Of a stretch of 64,000 nucleotides of DNA, positions 52,001-61,451 are shown piece by piece. Under the pieces are notes generated by a model that was not told where the DNA came from, did no database searches, and saw only the letters and a list, made by a program, of their open reading frames with translations. Numbering within the stretch: the stretch's first letter is position 1; every line of letters starts with the position of its first letter. Source of the stretch: Siderastrea siderea (Eukaryota; Cnidaria; Anthozoa; Scleractinia; Rhizangiidae). The DNA lies in the NCBI GenBank assembly GCA_964030785.1, contig OZ034969.1:36112601-36176600 (forward strand), in the 5' to 3' direction. Both the position numbers and the translations under genes were made by a program.

Positions 52001-55000
52001 GTCCAATCAAAGAAAAGGAAACAATTATGTTGCAGTTAGAAAATATCGATGTGCTCCAATTTACGGGGACAAAAAAAATATTTCGGCTGTTTACAGAAAG
52101 TGCACGTGTTTTTCCTTTTATTTTACTCTTATGTGGTTATTAAAATGGTGTTTTCTTACAATTTCTGTCGTCAGGCGTCAAAGAAGGAGAAACTCGACAC
52201 AGCTCAATTGCAAATAAGCAGGACATATCAAATGCTTTACATGGGAAATCGTTCAATCAAAGATAATCACGAAATGGCTTTTCTTAACTGTCCTGAGGTA
52301 AATTGACAAATATTATCTTCCCTAACGTCTACTTATAAACTGAAGATCTACACTTAACCAAATAAGCTAAAAATCCTCGCCATTTTGATTTGTTTACAAG
52401 CGAATTCAAGTTGCTCTTAGGTTGGCTTGCAAAATCCTTTTGGTTTCAGTAATTAGCCTAATTAGCATACATAAAATAATCACTGGCTCAATCTGGTCAA
52501 AATACTACGCTAACGCGTGGCTCCAATCTATTCCTGCAAATATATACAAAGGTGCGTTTAAAACCTGATTCTCAAATCTCGTAGTGTTTAAATATTTTGC
52601 AGCTCCTTATGACTTCATTTTTATGGTCCACAAGAGTGTCGACCACGAAGCTTTCAGCTTTCAAGAAAAGGCGCACCGAATGAAAAACGCGACTCGACAT
52701 AAGTTAAGCACTGAACAAAATAATCTAATTAATGCAGAAATTTTTCAGGAAGTCGTTTCCGTGCTTTGACATTTTTGTGTGTTTATAATCGACAGCAAAA
52801 TTTAACTAACTCTGAATTGTTACTTGAAGCATAACGAAAACAAACACTCGTCAAAGAGTTCTTTCAGCAAATTTCAATGAATGGACCATGGTTTCACAAC
52901 CGCATTTAAAATTCGTACAGCATGGTGGTTTAACCCTCGGACGTCGTACAAGCAAAGCAAAGTTACACTCCCACCATGGTGCAACAAGTAGGGGGATGGA
53001 TGGACCCCCCTTGGGTTTTTCTTGTGTTAGAGTATTTCGAAAAGACTATAACTTTGGTAGATAGCCTGTGACATGCTCTATACGATGAGGTATATACTAT
53101 GGACTGTTGCGTTGCCGGATGGCAGCCATCTTGGATTTCATTCAAATTAGAAATGATCAAAAGACGGCGGAAATTGAAAAAATTTGACGCTTTTGCAACA
53201 TGATAGAAAAACTGAACACTTCAAGGCCCTCGTTAAAAATGACCACAAGTCTGCCATTGCAGGCCATGTCAAAACCACCGGACACAACATCAAGTGGCAT
53301 CATTTTGACATTTTAGCATCGGGCAAAACTGATTACCACTGCAAAATCAAAGAAACATTGTTGATCCAAGAACTGAAGCCAGCTTTTAATGTCAACGTCA
53401 GCAGTGAGAAGCTGATACTTTAGTAATTAGCTGTAGCTTTTTAGAGATTCACTGTTAAGATTGTCTTCTTAATCTTGGTTCCAGACCCCTTATCACTATT
53501 GTATAAAAGGTTTGTCAAAATTGTAACGGTCACTTTTGAAAATGTATGTTGACTAGCATACGAAACGTCAAGTTTATATAAAAATGCGTAAGTTAAAAAT
53601 GTTTATTACCGCTGTTTGTGTTTTAATTTTTTATCAAGCTACGATGGCCCAGGGCTTAGTATTAATTTTACTTTTGTGCACCGCTGGTTCTTCAAATCTA
53701 AGTGACAGAACTACAGCAATTGTAGAAATATTTAATGAGGACATAATACTTGATCAGTGAAATTTAACTTTCAATCGACTGGCAAAAGGGAGAGATTATC
53801 TGCGATGAGTTTGACAGCGAAAATTTTTGAATGGCGAGAATAAGAAGCCGATCGTCCCCACGAGGGAAATGAAAGCGAATTTCTAAGAAATCATTGAAAT
53901 AATTCAGTAGATTTGAGCACTTCTTCGAAAGGAATAAAGGTTATTCATCTCCACACATAACTCATCAGAATAGTAATAATTATTGACAAAAAATAAACAT
54001 GTAACGGAGAAAGGGCAGAAAATGGTATAGCAAGTTTCATGCTTGGGCCAACGCAAGCTTGCGTGACATGTTACATCATTTTTATTGGTCTCTACTCTCA
54101 TCGACAACAACCAAGAGCCAATCAGCGCGCGAGAATTTACTCAGTTATTGTAGAAAGAAAAATTAGCCCTGAAGACCCCGGGGGCAAAGCGGCTCAATCA
54201 GAAACCGTAGCATCCACTTTAGCTTGGTGCCGGTCCAGCCCAACAAATTGAACTATTCTGCCCTTCATCAGCCCTAAAGATAATGCTGCATTTTGTTCGC
54301 ACAAATGGCCCCATTTTAGGGACTAAAATAAACTTAAGTGGCAATGTCTGTAAGAGCGGTCCACTACATTTCGGGTCAGAAAAAAGTTTTCCCTTAAACT
54401 TTGTCCAGGAAACCATCTTGGGTCACAAGTAAAGGAAACGAGTTTCGTTTTGGGAAATACGCTAAAATATTTTTTTTAGAGCCCACAACAGTAAGAGCGG
54501 CAAAAGGCGCAAATTAGCGCCTGGCCAGACACGAAAATTGTATAAGTTGGCGACCTCACTACTCAAAAACCACAACACGCAGCAAAAAAGTGTTATTATT
54601 TTTAAGTTAAGAGGTCCTTCAAGGGTGTAAAGCGTATGTTAAATTTAATTTGTGTTGAAGTGGAAGCTCGTGATAATTGATATATTAACACTCATGTGAG
54701 CGCTTTCTGAAAACTCGCAAAAGTACCCTGTCTTCGCCGGCCTTTATTTCCCGAGTCCAGACCGAGTCGCTCTAAATTCCTGTCGAAGTGCGTTAATGAG
54801 ATGTCAGGGAGTACAGAAATATAAAAATACCTTGCGCTTTTTATCGTCCTTTATCACAGTGACTTCGAACTTTTGGTGATTTTTGCGAATATGACACATG
54901 CATTATGCAAATTAGGTTGTTGAGCAAATTCGGATCGTGTGAACTGAATAGCTTCTAGATTTTAAGATTTCTCCATTTCAAGTCATAAATACAGAAAAGC

Positions 55001-57222
55001 ATACACAAACAGAAGTTTTGAACTGTTCAAATTGATGAAATAAGCGAATTACTGAGTCCTGATCTTTGGTAAACCCGGAGAATTGCGTGACTCACATTAT
55101 GCAAATTAGGTTGTCTGCTAAACTTGGTCCGTTCCGGTAACCGTTGCAAAAAACCTTTTTAACTGTTTGGATCCCACTTTTGTTTTAATTGAATATTAAA
55201 GAAATGTTAAGACTACATGCACTGTAGGTAGAAAACGTTGACGATGAATTCAGCAAGTTACAGTACTGACTTCTATTCATGTGTCATTTGTATAACTCTG
55301 TTTGCAATGAAATGGACAGCTTGTTGGATAAAAAGGAATCTCTACCTTTTTGTAGTCGGGTTTTGATTTTTTATGTCTTCGATTAGCTCTTTTGATCTTC
55401 CTTTTCCACAGCGCCTTCGAACTTTTGGTGCTTTTGTCCCAGGGGGAGGGACACTTGACCAACTGAGGGTTTGAGGGCCTGATTGTGTAGGACAAAAAAA
55501 GCCTTAAATTACCTACTCTGTTTAGGACAGCACGCTGTATTTAAGGTCCCTGTTTAGAGCAAATGATTATTATACCAACTCCCTTGTTTTACACAATTTT
55601 AAGTGTTTCAAAGACCAGCAAACGTCCCCGATCTAGGATACCTAAATACTGTGTAAGCCATATTTAACGACGACAATCGGGTCTGACCATACCCTGTTTA
55701 CGACAAGTTGAGACCCTATTTAGACCCAAGTTGAGACCGTATTTAATACTGTGTAAGCCATATTTAACGACGACAATCGGGTCTGACCATACCCTGTTTA
55801 CGACAAGTTGAGACCCTATTTAGGACAGACTCGGTTAAAATTTTGTACCCTGTTTAGGACAGAGAGGTCAAAAACCATGCCTTGTCCAGCGGCACGTCCC
55901 CGTATAGGCAATATGGGGGAGTAACCCTCGCCCTGGGCTTTTTTTCCGGGGCTTTTGTTAAGCGCTTTATTTTGTTTATGCAAACGCTTGAGACAAGCAA
56001 GGTTGTTTGCGTGTCAAAGACCGCGGATTATAAGCTGCCGATGTTTGGATGCTTTGGGGCAAAATGTGACGAAAATTATGCCAACTGGATTTTTTGCCAA
56101 ATAAGAGACGTGTAACTTTTTGGATCTCTCTTTCATCGATGTTTGATTTGAAACGGCTAAAGCCATGTGTTCATGGGATAGTCACCTGGTCACAGATGCC
56201 GTTTTTAAAACAGTACTCTGGTTCCTTTTCTTCAGTTCAATCAAAAGAATTGGATATCATTGTATCAGTTTTGCTATAAAAAAGCTTCAACAGCGAAAAC
56301 AAAAAAGTCTAATTCTGCATCATTCTGCATCGCGTGTTTTGATTTCATGTCCAAATTCAATTAAGACCTAGCTCTTAAAGAACTGGAGGCTTCTTGGAAC
56401 CTTGCTGACTTCGAGTGGAGGCGCCTCACAGACGACGGTGAATCGCTTAACTTTCGAGCTACTTTCGCACTCTGGTGAAGGTGTCTTTTGATAAGCGATT
56501 TCGGAATTGTCTTAAGCCTCTCTATCAAAGCGAGGCTAAGTGCACACCTTTAATATTTAAAAATATGGTCTTATTTACACATGAATGAAAACTAATTTTC
56601 ATATGAAAGGTTGTGCACATAGCCTCGCTTTGAAAGGGAGGCTTAAGGCAATTGTGGTCAACCTAAATGTGTTCTACAAGATTTACAACGTGTCTTGAAC
56701 TGTTCAGCAAGACTCATTTATTCAACAAGTAAATTTGAACATGTCACACCTTTGCTTTTAAATCTTCACTGGCTTCCTGTTGAACAAAGGATTATTTTCA
56801 AGATCGCTCTGGTTGTATTCAAAGCTCTTCATGACGCTGCTCCCAGTTACATCACGGAACTTCTAAGGCCTTACAAGCCTAGCACGCAGGACACTGAGAT
56901 CATCTAGTCATTATCTCCTTGATTTCCCAGATTTAATCTGAAAACGTATGGCGGTCGTTCCTTTACAGTTGCCGCTCCGACCATATGGAACAGCCTTCCC
57001 TAAGAAAATGTGTATCTCTTTCGACTTTTAAGTCTAAACCTAAGACTGTTTAAAGAAGCTTTTGGCTAGGAATTCTGATTTATTTATCGTTATGATCAAT
57101 TTTAGTTCATTTTTATTTGTTGTTTTTTTAAGATTATTTGTAGATTAACGTAATGACAACTTTGTAAAGCACCATTGAACCATTGGGAAATGGCGCTATA
57201 GAAATTTATTATTATAATTATA

Positions 57223-57264
<42 letters not shown>

Positions 57265-59739
57265 TGTTGGGAAATGGCCTATTTCACTTCTCGCTCACAG
57301 GTCTGATTAAATTCTCGACTTAAACAAAGAACTACCCCTAAGTTCCCCATCCTTTGAACAGTCCACTTGAAGGATAATCATTTCTTTTGAATTATTAGAC
57401 ACGATCACGATCTCAGTTTAGCGATCATGTCGTGGGGCGGGGGGGGGGGGGGGAAGCCTAGCTATGACCTTTGTATTTCCGGGGCTTTTCCCGCCCATAG
57501 GGCTTCGCCGAGCGAAGAATGGTACTGGCTTTTGTACAAACCCTCTTCACTGGCTTGCTGTTGACGTGCCAAGGTGGAAAATTATCTGACAAGCATTTAC
57601 TAATTTCAATGTTGGACGTTACTATTTAACTGGGAAACAATAGCTTCTAGTAATTTTTGGCCACCTCAGGCCTCAGCCTGAAAATATCATAAAAGCTTAT
57701 AATTATAACAGCCTGCCTGAGCCTCATTGTTGTTAATTTTCCTGTGATTCTGATATTGTATTCATTCTCTTATGTTTCTCATTATACATTAATTGCAATA
57801 CTTGTGAATGCAATAAAACTGATTGAGAGAACAAAACGAACCAGAGCACTGTTATATATTATAAAAGGCCATCTAACCAACCCTGGAAAAGGAACCTACC
57901 AAGACGTAGCTTTAGCCGTTTCAAATCAAACAAAAACTTTCAAGTTTCTTATAACCTGATGAAACGTTTGGCAGAAAATTTAGTTTGCATAATTCTCGTC
58001 ACATTTTGCCCCAAAGCATCCAAACATCGGCACTTTATAATTCGCGGTCTTTTTATTGAGTTTGCTCCACTGACGCGAACAACCTAGTTTGTATAAACAA
58101 GATAAAGCGCTTGACAAAAGTCCCGGGACAAAAGCACCAAAATTTCGAAGGCGTTGTGGAAAAGGCGGATCAAAGAGCAACTTGTAGGTATAACAAACCA
58201 AAACCCGACTCAGACAAAAAAGTAGGGATTCATTAATTGTTACAAGTTGTCCATTTCATTGCAGACAGAGTTATTCAAATGACACATGAATAGAAGTCAG
58301 TGCTTTACTAGCTGAATTCGTCGTCAACGTTTTCTGCCTACAGTGCATGTAGTCTCAACATTTCTTTAATATTCAATTAAAGCAGAAGTGGGATCCAAAC
58401 AGTTAAAAAGGTTTTTTGCAACGGTTACCGGAACGGACCAAGTTTAGCAGACAACCTAATTTGCATAATGTGAGTCACGCAATTCTCCGGATTAGCATCC
58501 AAAGATCAGGACTCAGTAATTCGCTTATTTCATCAATTTGAACAGTTCAAAACTTCTATTTGTGTATGCTTTTCTGTATTTATGACTTGAAATGGAGAAA
58601 TCTTAAAATCTAGAAGCTATTCAGTTCACACGATCCGAATTTGCTCAACAACCTAATTTGCATAATGCATGTGTCATATTCGCAAAAATCACCAAAAGTT
58701 CGAAGTCACTGTGGTAAAGGACGATAAAAAGCGCAAGGTATTTTTATATTTCTGTACTCCCTGACATCTCATTAACGCACTTCGATAGGAATTTAGAGCG
58801 ACTCGGTCTGGACTCGGGAAATAAAGGCCGACGAAGACGGGGTACTTTTGCGAGTTTTCAGAAAGCGCTCAGATGAGTGTTAATATATCAATTATCACGA
58901 GCGTCCACTTCAACACAAATTAAATTTAACATACGCTTTACACCCTTGAAGGACCTCTTAACTTAAAAATAATAACACTTTTTTGCTGCGTGTTGTGGTT
59001 TTTGAGCAGTGAGGTCGCTAACTTATGCAATTTTCGCGTCTGGCCAGGTGCTAATTTACGGCTTTTGCCGCTCCTACTGTTGTGGGCTGTAAAAAAACTA
59101 TTTTAACGTATTTCCTAAAACGAAACTCGTTTCATTTACTTGTGACCCAAGATGGTTTCCTGGGCAAAGTTTGAGGGAAAACTTTTTTCTGACCCGAAAT
59201 GCAGTGGACCGCTCTTACAGACATTGCCACTTAAGTCTCTCATCTTACTTCACATTCTCTCAACGCCATAAATTAACTTTTTCGCGACCGAACTTAGAAT
59301 ATAAAGGTTACCCTCATTTTTAAGCAATCCATTTTCAAAGTTCAATTAGATTGTTTGATTTTTCGTGCTTTGTTGAATAGAAACTCCTGTTTCCACTTTA
59401 GATAAACGTAAGCAGCGAATATTATATAGGAAAAGATCTAAGTAATTAAGTTAATGGAACGCACTTTTCCAAACCAGATTCTAAAATGGATCAGTTCGTA
59501 TTGGTATTGGCTTGTCTTTAAATGAATAGAAAATCGAATTGTTAAGTCCAAACTAAAGCCTAAAGGCAGGCAACTCTTTATTTCAAGAAGATATGTCCTT
59601 TTCGAGCTGCGTAAGAGGTTGTGAAAATAAGGTTTTTTAAGTATATATAAATCCTTTTAATTTCTTGCAGGAGGTTAACATTCCAAGCGAGTGCCCATTA
59701 CAAACTCTCAATCGGCGGCGTTCTTCGAAGCAGTCTTAG
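28089..59739 (+). CDS. Adhesion G-protein-coupled receptor, 28 exons, 1200 aa
   Basis: Exons: 28089-28563, 29450-29629, 30227-30322, 31895-31989, 33206-33434, 33646-34082, 34592-34777, 35085-35165, 35298-35400, 35772-35918, 36530-36629, 37409-37517, 39804-39853, 40591-40702, 41412-41515, 42012-42114, 42930-43083, 43883-43949, 44058-44124, 44820-44908, 45225-45351, 47501-47542, 47790-47870, 49576-49617, 50951-51029, 51280-51335, 52175-52297, 59671-59739. All introns are GT-AG, phases match at every junction, and the total is 3603 nt. Order: hydrophobic N-terminus, glycine-rich ectodomain (about 35-358), Ser/Thr stalk (359-504), GAIN (505-746), GPS (747-800), 7TM (about 807-1046), cytosolic tail to 1200. 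Surface receptor; ligand and G protein unknown. The start is the least certain point: 28089 gives a weak signal peptide, but AG at 28178-28179 could instead accept an upstream phase-1 exon. Confidence 0.92.
29796..30019. mobile_element. MITE in aGPCR intron 2
   Basis: Inverted ends AGACTGAATGAACTTGT and GTAGGTTTGATTGAYATCGG face each other across about 110 bp, in the intron between exons 2 and 3. No coding potential. Confidence 0.75.
30426..31584. mobile_element. Mutator-like TIR element in aGPCR intron 3 (9-bp TSD)
   Basis: Perfect terminal inverted repeats of about 35 bp beginning GAGTTTACTCGTAGCACGAG, flanked by CTGTTAGAA at 30417-30425 and 31585-31593. Subterminal GAGTCAAGTTCGAG direct repeats follow inside each end. 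The interior includes a (TTTA)n tract at 30702-30735 and a 115-codon frame without recognisable transposase motifs, so it is non-autonomous. The 9-bp duplication points to the Mutator superfamily. Confidence 0.85.
30702..30735. repeat. (TTTA)n microsatellite
   Basis: Pure TTTA tandem inside the 30426-31584 element. Confidence 0.9.
33646..34082 (+). other. aGPCR exon 6: Ser/Thr-rich stalk
   Basis: Encodes residues about 359-504, dominated by Ser, Thr and Pro (for example SSTESPSTSSQSLAITTWP), typical of a heavily O-glycosylated spacer that raises the ectodomain above the membrane. It is the longest internal exon and ends phase 0 at AAG|gtttgc, immediately before the GAIN-coding exons. Confidence 0.8.
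34592..37517 (+). other. aGPCR exons 7-12: GAIN domain
   Basis: Residues 505-746. The helical start (EYLAQRFRTLVQKESLVEKS) is followed by beta-strand motifs typical of GAIN: TLLHILEDITLIVANG, AAQVLVFKRK, EIFVSFIIYRNISSIIP and SHIISCTVLRNSS, ending in ELNFDFQ just before the GPS. Exon 8 is read from AG at 35083-35084 after a long pyrimidine run; an upstream AG (35014-35015) would add 23 in-frame residues including a very hydrophobic NLIIYFFIF. Exon 11 has two usable acceptors 15 nt apart (36530 or 36545). Confidence 0.85.
35955..36101. repeat. (TTATG/CTATG)n pentanucleotide array in intron 10
   Basis: Some 29 tandem 5-mers, mostly TTATG at the edges and CTATG in the middle, then a few TTACG. 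The same motif recurs at 47570-47634 and 51111-51251. Confidence 0.92.
38079..39580. mobile_element. Foldback element with tandem-repeat TIRs in aGPCR intron 12 (7-bp TSD)
   Basis: Both ends are arrays of an about 16-bp unit, ACCATAAATGTAATAA with variable spacers: about nine units at 38086-38280 and the inverse at about 39415-39574. The extreme ends are GTATCACCC and GGGTGATAC, flanked by ACACGCT at 38072-38078 and 39581-39587. The 1.1-kb interior carries no recognisable transposase. Arrayed TIRs plus a 7-bp duplication recall Galileo-type foldbacks of the P superfamily; that assignment is inference. Confidence 0.83.
39804..40702 (+). other. aGPCR exons 13-14: degenerate GPS motif
   Basis: Residues 747-800. 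The motif is recognisable from C755-AFWD, SAWSTEG, then T781-C782 and HLISFAML. Compared with the canonical GPS, the second Cys is V770, the fourth Cys is S784, and the cleavage-site Thr/Ser after His-Leu is I788. The stretch after the site (ISFAML) still resembles the tethered agonist. A phase-2 intron (39854-40590) splits the motif. Loss of the nucleophile predicts no autoproteolysis; loss of the C2-C4 partners predicts one fewer disulfide. Confidence 0.88.
40294..40459. repeat. Tandem duplication, 83-bp unit, two copies
   Basis: Two apparently identical copies starting AAATGTTGACGCAACGC at 40294 and 40377, in the intron that splits the GPS. The identity suggests a recent event. Confidence 0.88.
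41573..41883. mobile_element. MITE in aGPCR intron 15
   Basis: Ends AACAATTATTCGCCGAAGGC and its complement GCCTTCGGCGAATAATTGTT are inverted. A related one-sided fragment lies at about 45799-45860 in intron 21. Confidence 0.78.
42495..42735. repeat. Tandem duplication of about 115 bp in intron 16
   Basis: Two diverged copies of a block starting TCGACCACTTTTRCTACCCT and including TGTGATTTTTTCTAAGTGTC. It creates a 119-codon frame (42555-42914) that I regard as non-coding. The adjacent TAAGCGACCAC motifs look like another dispersed repeat. Confidence 0.65.
44745..44768. repeat. 24-bp perfect palindrome in intron 19
   Basis: ATTAATTCCTT, AA, AAGGAATTAAT. Short, function unknown. Confidence 0.6.
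45927..46070. mobile_element. Hairpin MITE in aGPCR intron 21
   Basis: Inverted ends CCCCAGTTGTTCAAAAGTTG and CAACTTTTGAACAACTGGGG, with inner GGATAGCGCTATCC and GGATAAATC/GATTTATCC motifs. No coding potential. Confidence 0.85.
47570..47634. repeat. (TTATG)n pentanucleotide array in intron 22
   Basis: About 13 uninterrupted units, 28 bp after the donor of exon 22. Confidence 0.92.
49228..50141. mobile_element. TIR element enclosing aGPCR exon 24 (9-bp TSD)
   Basis: About 85-90 bp inverted repeats begin TAGCCTGCGAACGCAGACGT at both ends and include CGTTTCTCTCCGCCG and GAACCGAGCCACTAAACGAT. The word GCATTGGAT flanks the element at 49219-49227 and 50142-50150. The predicted 42-nt receptor exon 49576-49617 lies inside, as does the smaller relative at 49648-49719. 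The interior lacks a transposase. Confidence 0.82.
49648..49719. mobile_element. 72-bp deleted copy of the TAGCCTGCG hairpin family
   Basis: Starts TAGCCTGCGTAGCAAGCG and ends CGCTTGCTACGCAGGCTA. The flanks TCCCGAATT (49639-49647) and TGCCGAATT (49720-49728) differ at one base. It is nested in the 49228-50141 element, 30 bp after exon 24. Confidence 0.78.
50189..50796. mobile_element. PIF/Harbinger-like MITE in aGPCR intron 24
   Basis: Inverted ends GGGTGCGTTTCTTTGGGAAA and its complement, flanked by TAA at 50186-50188 and 50797-50799. Repeated AATCCGAAAA/ATCCGGAT motifs occur in the interior. TAA duplications and GGG-ended TIRs are typical of Harbinger; no coding capacity is seen. Confidence 0.78.
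51111..51251. repeat. (TTATG/TTACG)n pentanucleotide array in intron 25
   Basis: Long array ending about 28 bp before exon 26. It is interrupted by TTACG and single-base slips. Confidence 0.9.
53184..53610 (+). pseudogene. 5'-truncated Penelope-like retroelement (GIY-YIG tail and 3' UTR)
   Basis: The frame 53184-53423 reads like the end of the GIY-YIG endonuclease region of Penelope-like elements: SAIAGHVKTTGHNIKWHHFD, then KIKETLLIQELKPAFN. There is no upstream reverse transcriptase in this window, so it is a fragment. The following 180 bp include an ACGAAACGTC motif often found in such elements. It lies in the last receptor intron, same strand as the gene. Confidence 0.65.
55645..55844. 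repeat. Tandem repeat, 100-bp unit, two copies
   Basis: Both copies run from AATACTGTGTAAGCCATATT to GACAAGTTGAGACCCTATTT and beyond. Shorter ACCCTGTTTAGGACA-like motifs are scattered nearby. It lies in the left-arm insertion of the giant foldback. Confidence 0.82.
56512..56648. mobile_element. MITE in the foldback loop
   Basis: Inverted ends AAGCCTCTCTATCAAAGCGA and its imperfect complement TCGCTTTGAAAGGGAGGCTT, with inner GTGCACA/TGTGCAC motifs. Confidence 0.75.
56690..57264 (+). pseudogene. 3' end of a LINE (non-LTR retrotransposon), degenerate
   Basis: The reading frame to 56907 matches the tail of LINE reverse transcriptases (HVTPLLLNLHWLPVEQRIIF, FKALHDAAPSYITEL). After a break it continues in other frames with LKTYGGRSFTVAAPTIWNSL and ends in LFKEAFG. 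An (ATT)n run at 57206-57264 follows as a typical LINE 3' tail. Stops and frameshifts make it inactive. It is nested in the loop of the giant foldback. Confidence 0.72.
57206..57264. repeat. (ATT)n microsatellite tail
   Basis: AT-rich trinucleotide run terminating the LINE fragment. Confidence 0.88.
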
Positions 59740-60097
59740 TCAACAAGTCTTGCTAGGAAAGTACGTCGAGAGTGTGAGGCAGTTATCATGATTTCAGTGC
59801 TAACAGAAAAAGGGCTGAGAAAATTTAACTTTATGATCGAAGGACCCAATTGCTTAGTTGTTGTTGTTGTTTTGTTTTTGTTTTCCTTTGGAGTGATTGG
59901 GAACTTGGCAACGAAATGGTAGTTGGTGCACTTTACGAACTCTTACTACAACAACAGCGACAATGTTTGTATGTTTCTTTGTGTTCATAGGTACACTTGA
60001 CACTAACTCAAACAGAAGAATGTATTTGAAAATGAATGAATGAGCAAAAGAAAATATGGTGTAAAACATCATGACAATATGTGTACATTACAATACG

Positions 60098-60103
60098 ATT
60101 AAA
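60098..60103 (+). promoter_or_regulatory. Candidate poly(A) signal ATTAAA for the aGPCR
   Basis: ATTAAA variant about 360 bp past the receptor stop codon. No AATAAA is closer. Confidence 0.35.
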
Positions 60104-61451
60104 GCTACTTATTTTATTCGATATGTGTTGGTCTCATTTCTTGCCAGTTTCCTATCCAAAAAGCATAAAAAGTCGAAAAAACATAAATTTTTAACCCTAT
60201 AAGAGAAGGTAATGGACCAAGGGCGCCTTTTCCCCCAAGTTTTAAATGCCGTCCAGGTTTGAGACTCGCACTCAAGAAATTCCCAGGGAATTCAGGCTCT
60301 AAACTCTTGATACTAAAGGCTTAAGAGGCGCTGCCTGTAAGCATCGAGCAAAGTTGGAAATCGGCCCAAAAATCAAAATTTTGAAACTTTGTCAGAATAA
60401 AGTCTATTACATGCCTGATTCATTGGCATAATTTGTTTTCTCCAAAACTCGAAAATTTTATTTTGGGACGCGTTCATTTTAAGAGAACATTTTTTGCTGT
60501 GAAAACCGAAAAAATGCTAAATTTGAAAAGTCGGTAAAAATTTACAAAAAACATTGTAGCCAATGAAGCTCCATCCAGTTGTTAATGGCAATTTATAGAT
60601 ATCAGTCATATATATTTCATCTGGATCAATAATGTTCTTGTCTAAGAAAAGTATGTTCAAAGATGGCTCCTTTTCCCTAATACTCATACAGTCAGGGACT
60701 ATGCTTCATTTTCCGAGGCATTTCTCGAGTAGTAGACAGACTTTGGAAAATTGGTTTATATGTTTCAAAAGGGCGTATGTTGGTGTAGTTTTTGATGCAA
60801 AAATTTCAGCGGGCAATCATTATGTCTTTGCAGAAGAGCTCCTCAAAAATGCCCAAAATTCGACTTTTCTCGAAATGCCTTCTGGGTGACACGATTTGGA
60901 GGACTGGTTACGAGTTACAGAATTCCAGCTGTGGCAATAAAGAAGACACTGTAAAATGACAAAATCTGCGTTGTTTATTATTTTTCGACGCTGTCTCCGA
61001 TTTATTACAGATATTTCGGTCGTTTTTAATGCAATGAGCCATACAAGTAAGTTGTTGTAATATCGGACGATTGGTGCACGGGTCGTTGCTCTCTCTAGCG
61101 GATTTGTTATTCCGACTTTCTCTCAACTAAGAGCTCTCTCTCCTTAAACTCCTCTTGTGCAGGGAACCTATAGGTAATCATCCCACCTTTGATTGACAGA
61201 CTAGGTACAAAATCTGTTCATGTTACATGCCATGAGATTGTATAGCTTTTTGGGGGAAAGAACTGGAAAAAACTGGCAACGTAAATTTGCGGTATGAATA
61301 ACTTTGACACGGGGATTTCGGGAAGAAAAATATCTTAAACCACAAAAAGGCGCAGAAATTTGGTCCAGAGTAGGGATGGATGCCGCCACGCCTTTTTGGT
61401 CCTAAGTAACAACTTAGCCCTGCAACCATATTGTTAACACTGAAGGGGTAA
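60104..61451. other. Intergenic stretch without a supported gene
   Basis: An 85-codon plus-strand frame at 60632-60889 has no recognised motif or splice context. The minus-strand frames at 60908-61429 are similarly unsupported. Confidence 0.5.

Larger units (their letters stand above)
54332..59236. mobile_element. Giant 4.9-kb foldback in the last aGPCR intron
   Basis: The left arm (54332 to about 56165) and right arm (about 57895 to 59236) are inverted copies with outer ends ACTTAAGTGGCAATGTCTGT and complement. Both arms share CACATTATGCAAATTAGGTT, GTGCTTTTGTCCC and GATGTTTGGATGCTTTGGGG blocks. The left arm has an extra segment at about 55440-55935 containing tandem repeats. The loop holds a MITE, a LINE fragment and a poly(G) run. 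Peptides ending FGCFGAKCDENYAN read from both arms are palindrome artefacts. No intact transposase is seen. Confidence 0.85.
47790..59739 (+). other. aGPCR exons 23-28: cytosolic tail
   Basis: Residues about 1052-1200, hydrophilic and Ser/Lys/Arg-rich (VRLAFKRMRQKQLLSRGS, EKMRNSLRVNPKSNVVKAK, ASKKEKLDTAQLQISRTYQM), ending RRRSSKQS with basophilic-kinase-like sites and no classical PDZ-binding end. Exons 24 and 27 are phase 0-0 and could be skipped. The last coding exon is separated by a 7.4-kb intron filled with transposons; its acceptor (tttcttgcag) and frame fit exon 27 exactly. Confidence 0.78.

Noticed and set aside
55882..58201. Matching peptides ending FGCFGAKCDENYAN on both strands as a conserved gene
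   Set aside because: They are the two arms of the giant foldback read in opposite directions.
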